Shown here: positions 8,068-10,130 of the stretch, piece by piece | How the letters are laid out: each line of letters begins with the position of its first letter | Position numbering within the stretch: position 1 is the first letter of the stretch | Assembly (NCBI GenBank): GCA_029747585.1 | Contig: JAPEVF010001409.1 | Location: 1-10,130 of the forward strand | Length of the DNA: 10,130 bases | Origin: Pleurotus djamor | Lineage: Eukaryota; Basidiomycota; Agaricomycetes; Agaricales; Pleurotaceae | Reading direction: 5' to 3' | Notes under the pieces: generated by a model | Told to the model about the DNA's origin: nothing | Databases searched by the model: none | The model's input: the letters and a program-made list of their open reading frames with translations, nothing else | Made by a program: the position numbers and the translations under genes

Positions 8068-8405
8068 GGACGAAACTGGAGGGACAGGGGGAGGCCCCTA
8101 AGGACCGTGGGAATGACGTCGGAGCGGAGCATAGCGGAGCTACGCCTCCTAGAACAGAACTGAAACGGAGTCTTGGCCTCAACTTATAGGTTGTGCCCTC
8201 CGCATCTCTCGCTGGGTGACTCCAATTTAGTAGACACCCCTATAGAGCGGAGGACGTCGGAGATAGGGGTCCGACGTCGGAGCAAGAGGAAGAGCGGGGT
8301 GATGGGATACCAAGTGAAGACGAGGGAGGATGATGAAGACTGACGAAGTCAGAGTTGGTGTTGTTGTCGGAGATGGGGTGGAGCCGACGTCGGAGCGTGT
8401 CCCTA
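8065..8405. mobile_element. Putative 341-bp non-autonomous (MITE-like) element
   Basis: The segment begins with TAGGGAC (8065-8071) and ends with its reverse complement GTCCCTA (8399-8405). Inside are four GACGTCGGAG motifs (8115, 8253, 8273, 8386), several GCGGAG words and a perfect 8-bp inverted pair, ACCCCTAT (8236-8243) with ATAGGGGT (8263-8270). It has no credible coding frame. It lies where the plus-strand HMG-like gene and the minus-strand zinc-cluster gene converge, and its first three bases supply the stop codon of the former. I could not identify a clear target-site duplication, and the inverted ends are short, so the boundaries are tentative. GCGGAG-rich sequence continues to about 8640, so the true repeat may be larger. 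Confidence 0.4.
8236..8270. repeat. Perfect 8-bp inverted repeat around a GACGTCGG loop
   Basis: ACCCCTAT at 8236-8243 pairs with ATAGGGGT at 8263-8270, leaving a 19-base loop that contains GACGTCGG. A further GACGTCGGAG follows immediately at 8273. The hairpin lies near the middle of the putative small element. It could be a recombination or folding feature of the element; I see no evidence that it is a terminator. Confidence 0.5.
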
Positions 8406-8690
8406 GTGACTAGCACTCTGCGGAGAGGAGAGGATTGCAGAACATTAATATTAGAGCTGAAGAACAAGGTACTGAAGTACTACACTTATATACTACCTAT
8501 GAGGAAACCATGAGGTATCAATGAGGCGGAACGAAGTATAGTACTGGAGGTCAACCCAGAGTAGACCGAGTAAATAGGATAAATAGGAGATAGGGGCGGA
8601 GCTCCGAAGCGGAGATGGAGGAGATCCAACGCTCCTAAATACCCTAGAATGGTCAGGGGTATGGGCTTGACCAGACCATGACATGGTGGG
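8406..8690. other. Repeat-like tail between element and zinc-cluster gene
   Basis: This stretch holds a small inverted repeat (GTACT-GA-AGTAC near 8469-8480), three ATGAGG words near 8500-8525, and GCGGAGCTCCGAAGCGGAGATGG-like sequence near 8595 that resembles the GCGGAG words of the element to the left. The minus-strand frame of the zinc-cluster gene stays open through it to a stop at 8486-8488, but the translated product (runs such as SPIYPIYSVYSGL) looks like read-through of noncoding sequence. A 54-bp segment, 8697-8644 on the minus strand, has good intron ends (GTATCT...CTGAC..TCTAG) and a length divisible by three. Confidence 0.45.
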
Positions 8691-10130
8691 GAGATACGGG
8701 GTGAGGCGGCGGCCGGTGTCACGTTGGTGGTGGGTTCGTCGGGATCACCGGGCTCATGCTGCCCAGTCGCCTCTTCAGCAGGCTCTACGGTTTCAGGCGG
8801 TGCGTCAGCATATGCATCCTCAATGGCATCCTCAAGGGATTCCTCCTCCTCCACCGGTGGAGCTTGGGGTGGTGGACTTTGTCGCACGGAAGTGGCTGGC
8901 TGCTGGGCCTGCACACCACCACGCAGCGCAAGCTTCTGGCGGATCGCCTCATCGTAGTCATCTTCTGGATACTCGTCAAAAAGTTGCATCCACTCCGACA
9001 ACCGGTCCATGACCCAATCAACCTTCGCCTCGATGCGGGATGTAGTCGCTTGCAAAGTTGAGAGACCACCTTCAACGGCTTGAAGACGTTGTTCGGTGGA
9101 CAGCGGACACCGCGATTTCACGCGCCAGCACTCAAGGCACGCCGACCCTGGACCATCAATTTGACATCGAACATTCTTGCGGACACAGTGAGAACATGCT
9201 TTTGGCGCGTCTGTAACAGCCTTGGGCGTCTTTGGAACCTTTGGCTTGGATGGTTTCGCCGGGCGCCGGGACCGTTTTCGAGGGGCCTTGCGCTGTGGAC
9301 GAAACTCCTCATCCACCTCTGATTCGCCCAACTCATCCTTCTCATCCACATCGGGATCATCCCCTCCATCTGATGCGTCCTTGCTTTCGATCCGGTCCCC
9401 GTCGTAATCTTCATCAGACTCATTATCCTCGATTGCCCTAGCAGCAGCAGCGAGGTTGGGATGGAGAGGGCGTTGGGCATCACGATGTGGTCGCTGTGGT
9501 GCAGAAGACGAGGGTTTGGAGGGGGGAGCCTTGGTGGCAGCCTTGACGGGTGCCGGTGTACGCAGGACGGTGACGGTGGGGAGGTTGCTGGTGTCCTCGT
9601 CTGAATCTTCAATCATCTATATTCAGAACTATCAGTAACGTACATGTTGTCGAGTACCGAAATTCACTTACGGGCCTTGACTTGTAAATTCGCTTGGCTC
9701 GACGAGCTGGCTTCGGAGGCGTATCAATATCCTACAAACTAGGGTGTCAGTCTTGCAAAGAAATGGTGTATACCACACATACCATGGCCTCATCATCCTC
9801 CTCATCGTCATTGGATGGGACAGGTTCCACCACCTTGAATTGATTTTAGAACAAGGTTGATAAAAAAGAGACCACACTCACCTTGACCGTTGGTGGGCGG
9901 GTGGCGGCGGCCTGTCCCCCTACTCTGCCCTTCTCCTTTACCTTAGTAGGCTTGACCACCACTTCTGGTTTACCTCGTGGTATTACGACAGCAGGTGGAG
10001 GTGGGAGTTTCAAAGGTGCGGTCGCCGTCGACGACTTGGTTGGGGCTCGAGTCGTACCCGCTGCTGGCGCTTGTGCAGCTGGTGGCCGAGCAGGTACTGT
10101 TGGTGCAGTCACAGTAGACTTTACTGCGAG
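8486..10130 (-). CDS. Zn(II)2Cys6 zinc-cluster protein with coiled coil, 5' partial
   Basis: This is a likely DNA-binding nuclear protein. I read four minus-strand exons: 10130-9882 (open at the window edge), 9833-9783, 9731-9672 and 9616-8486. Introns are 48, 51 and 55 bp, all GT-AG and all phase 0. The visible protein is about 496 residues. Exon 1 is Ala/Pro/Thr-rich, exon 2 acidic (DDEEDDEA), exon 3 basic (KPARRAKRIYK). In exon 4, an acidic segment and a basic segment (RKRSRRPAKPSKPK) precede CSHCVRKNVRCQ...SACLECWRVKSRC, with spacing C-x2-C-x6-C-x8-C-x2-C-x6-C (coordinates 9196-9107). This fits the fungal binuclear zinc cluster. An Asp/Glu- and Leu-containing coiled-coil-like segment (RLQAVEGGLSTLQ...KVDWVMDRL) follows at once, as in dimeric Zn2Cys6 factors. 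The last 60 residues run into repeat-like DNA and are probably not the ancestral C terminus. The family-wide fungal transcription-factor domain is absent, so the target and role are unknown. Confidence 0.75.
9107..9196 (-). other. Zn(II)2Cys6 domain-coding segment
   Basis: Six cysteines sit at relative positions 1, 4, 11, 20, 23 and 30, matching the canonical C-x2-C-x6-C-x5..12-C-x2-C-x6..8-C pattern. The segment between Cys2 and Cys3 holds basic residues (VRKNVR), as in the DNA-contacting first helix of Gal4-type clusters. Cys3 to Cys4 is eight residues and includes a Pro, as in many family members. The linker and coiled-coil-like helix come directly after. Confidence 0.8.

Noticed and set aside
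8240..8467. Minus-strand 75-codon frame within the small element
   Set aside because: Composition follows the repeated GACGTCGGAG words, it has no recognisable domain, and it spans the element's inverted end, so I treat it as chance.
8486..9616. Reading the zinc-cluster gene as starting at the Met at 9616
   Set aside because: Three well-formed introns upstream connect in phase 0 to further coding exons up to the window edge, so this Met is internal.

Overview
The window looks like a repeat-rich accessory region of a basidiomycete (Agaricomycete-type) nuclear genome. The evidence is a set of spliced genes with uniformly short introns (about 46-60 bp, mostly GTATGT/GTAAGT...YAG), the N-terminal half of a KDZ-superfamily transposase, a fungal Zn(II)2Cys6 cluster, and low-complexity acidic/proline-rich nuclear proteins. 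I saw no bacterial signals, tRNA, rRNA or CRISPR. Species cannot be named from sequence alone.

Layout, left to right. (1) 1-556: no recognised gene; a long unassigned open frame on the minus strand abuts the next feature. (2) 557-2020, minus: five exons of a KDZ transposase N-terminal part (CxC1-type cysteine module, 'CPVCFGG', and the first catalytic-type motif 'VCLDACF'), cut off before the rest of the DDE core. (3) 2021-3633: a gene-poor divergent spacer. It holds a 128-bp imperfect tandem duplication and six copies of GGAGAACAG-NN-GTTCAC. Two copies point toward the KDZ gene and four toward the gene on the right. (4) 3634-5838, plus: a gene of about 700 codons for an unrecognised, probably fungus-specific protein. 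(5) 6060-8067, plus: a ten-exon gene for a basic/acidic low-complexity protein ending in an HMG-box-like module. (6) 8065-8405: a putative 341-bp non-autonomous element with short inverted ends and four GACGTCGGAG motifs, where two convergent genes meet. (7) 8486->10130, minus: a Zn(II)2Cys6 protein with a coiled coil, its 5' end outside the window.

Two points tie the region together. Each of the two left-hand genes contains one ambiguous base (N at 1015, N at 4414), and each N breaks an otherwise perfect reading frame; counting both Ns as extra bases gives phase-consistent gene models. Also, the two convergent right-hand genes are built the same way: strings of tiny phase-0 exons encoding basic/acidic linkers before a candidate DNA-binding module. 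No complete defence or metabolic system is visible. The strongest candidates for something new are the shared oriented motif in the divergent spacer and the small element between the convergent genes.
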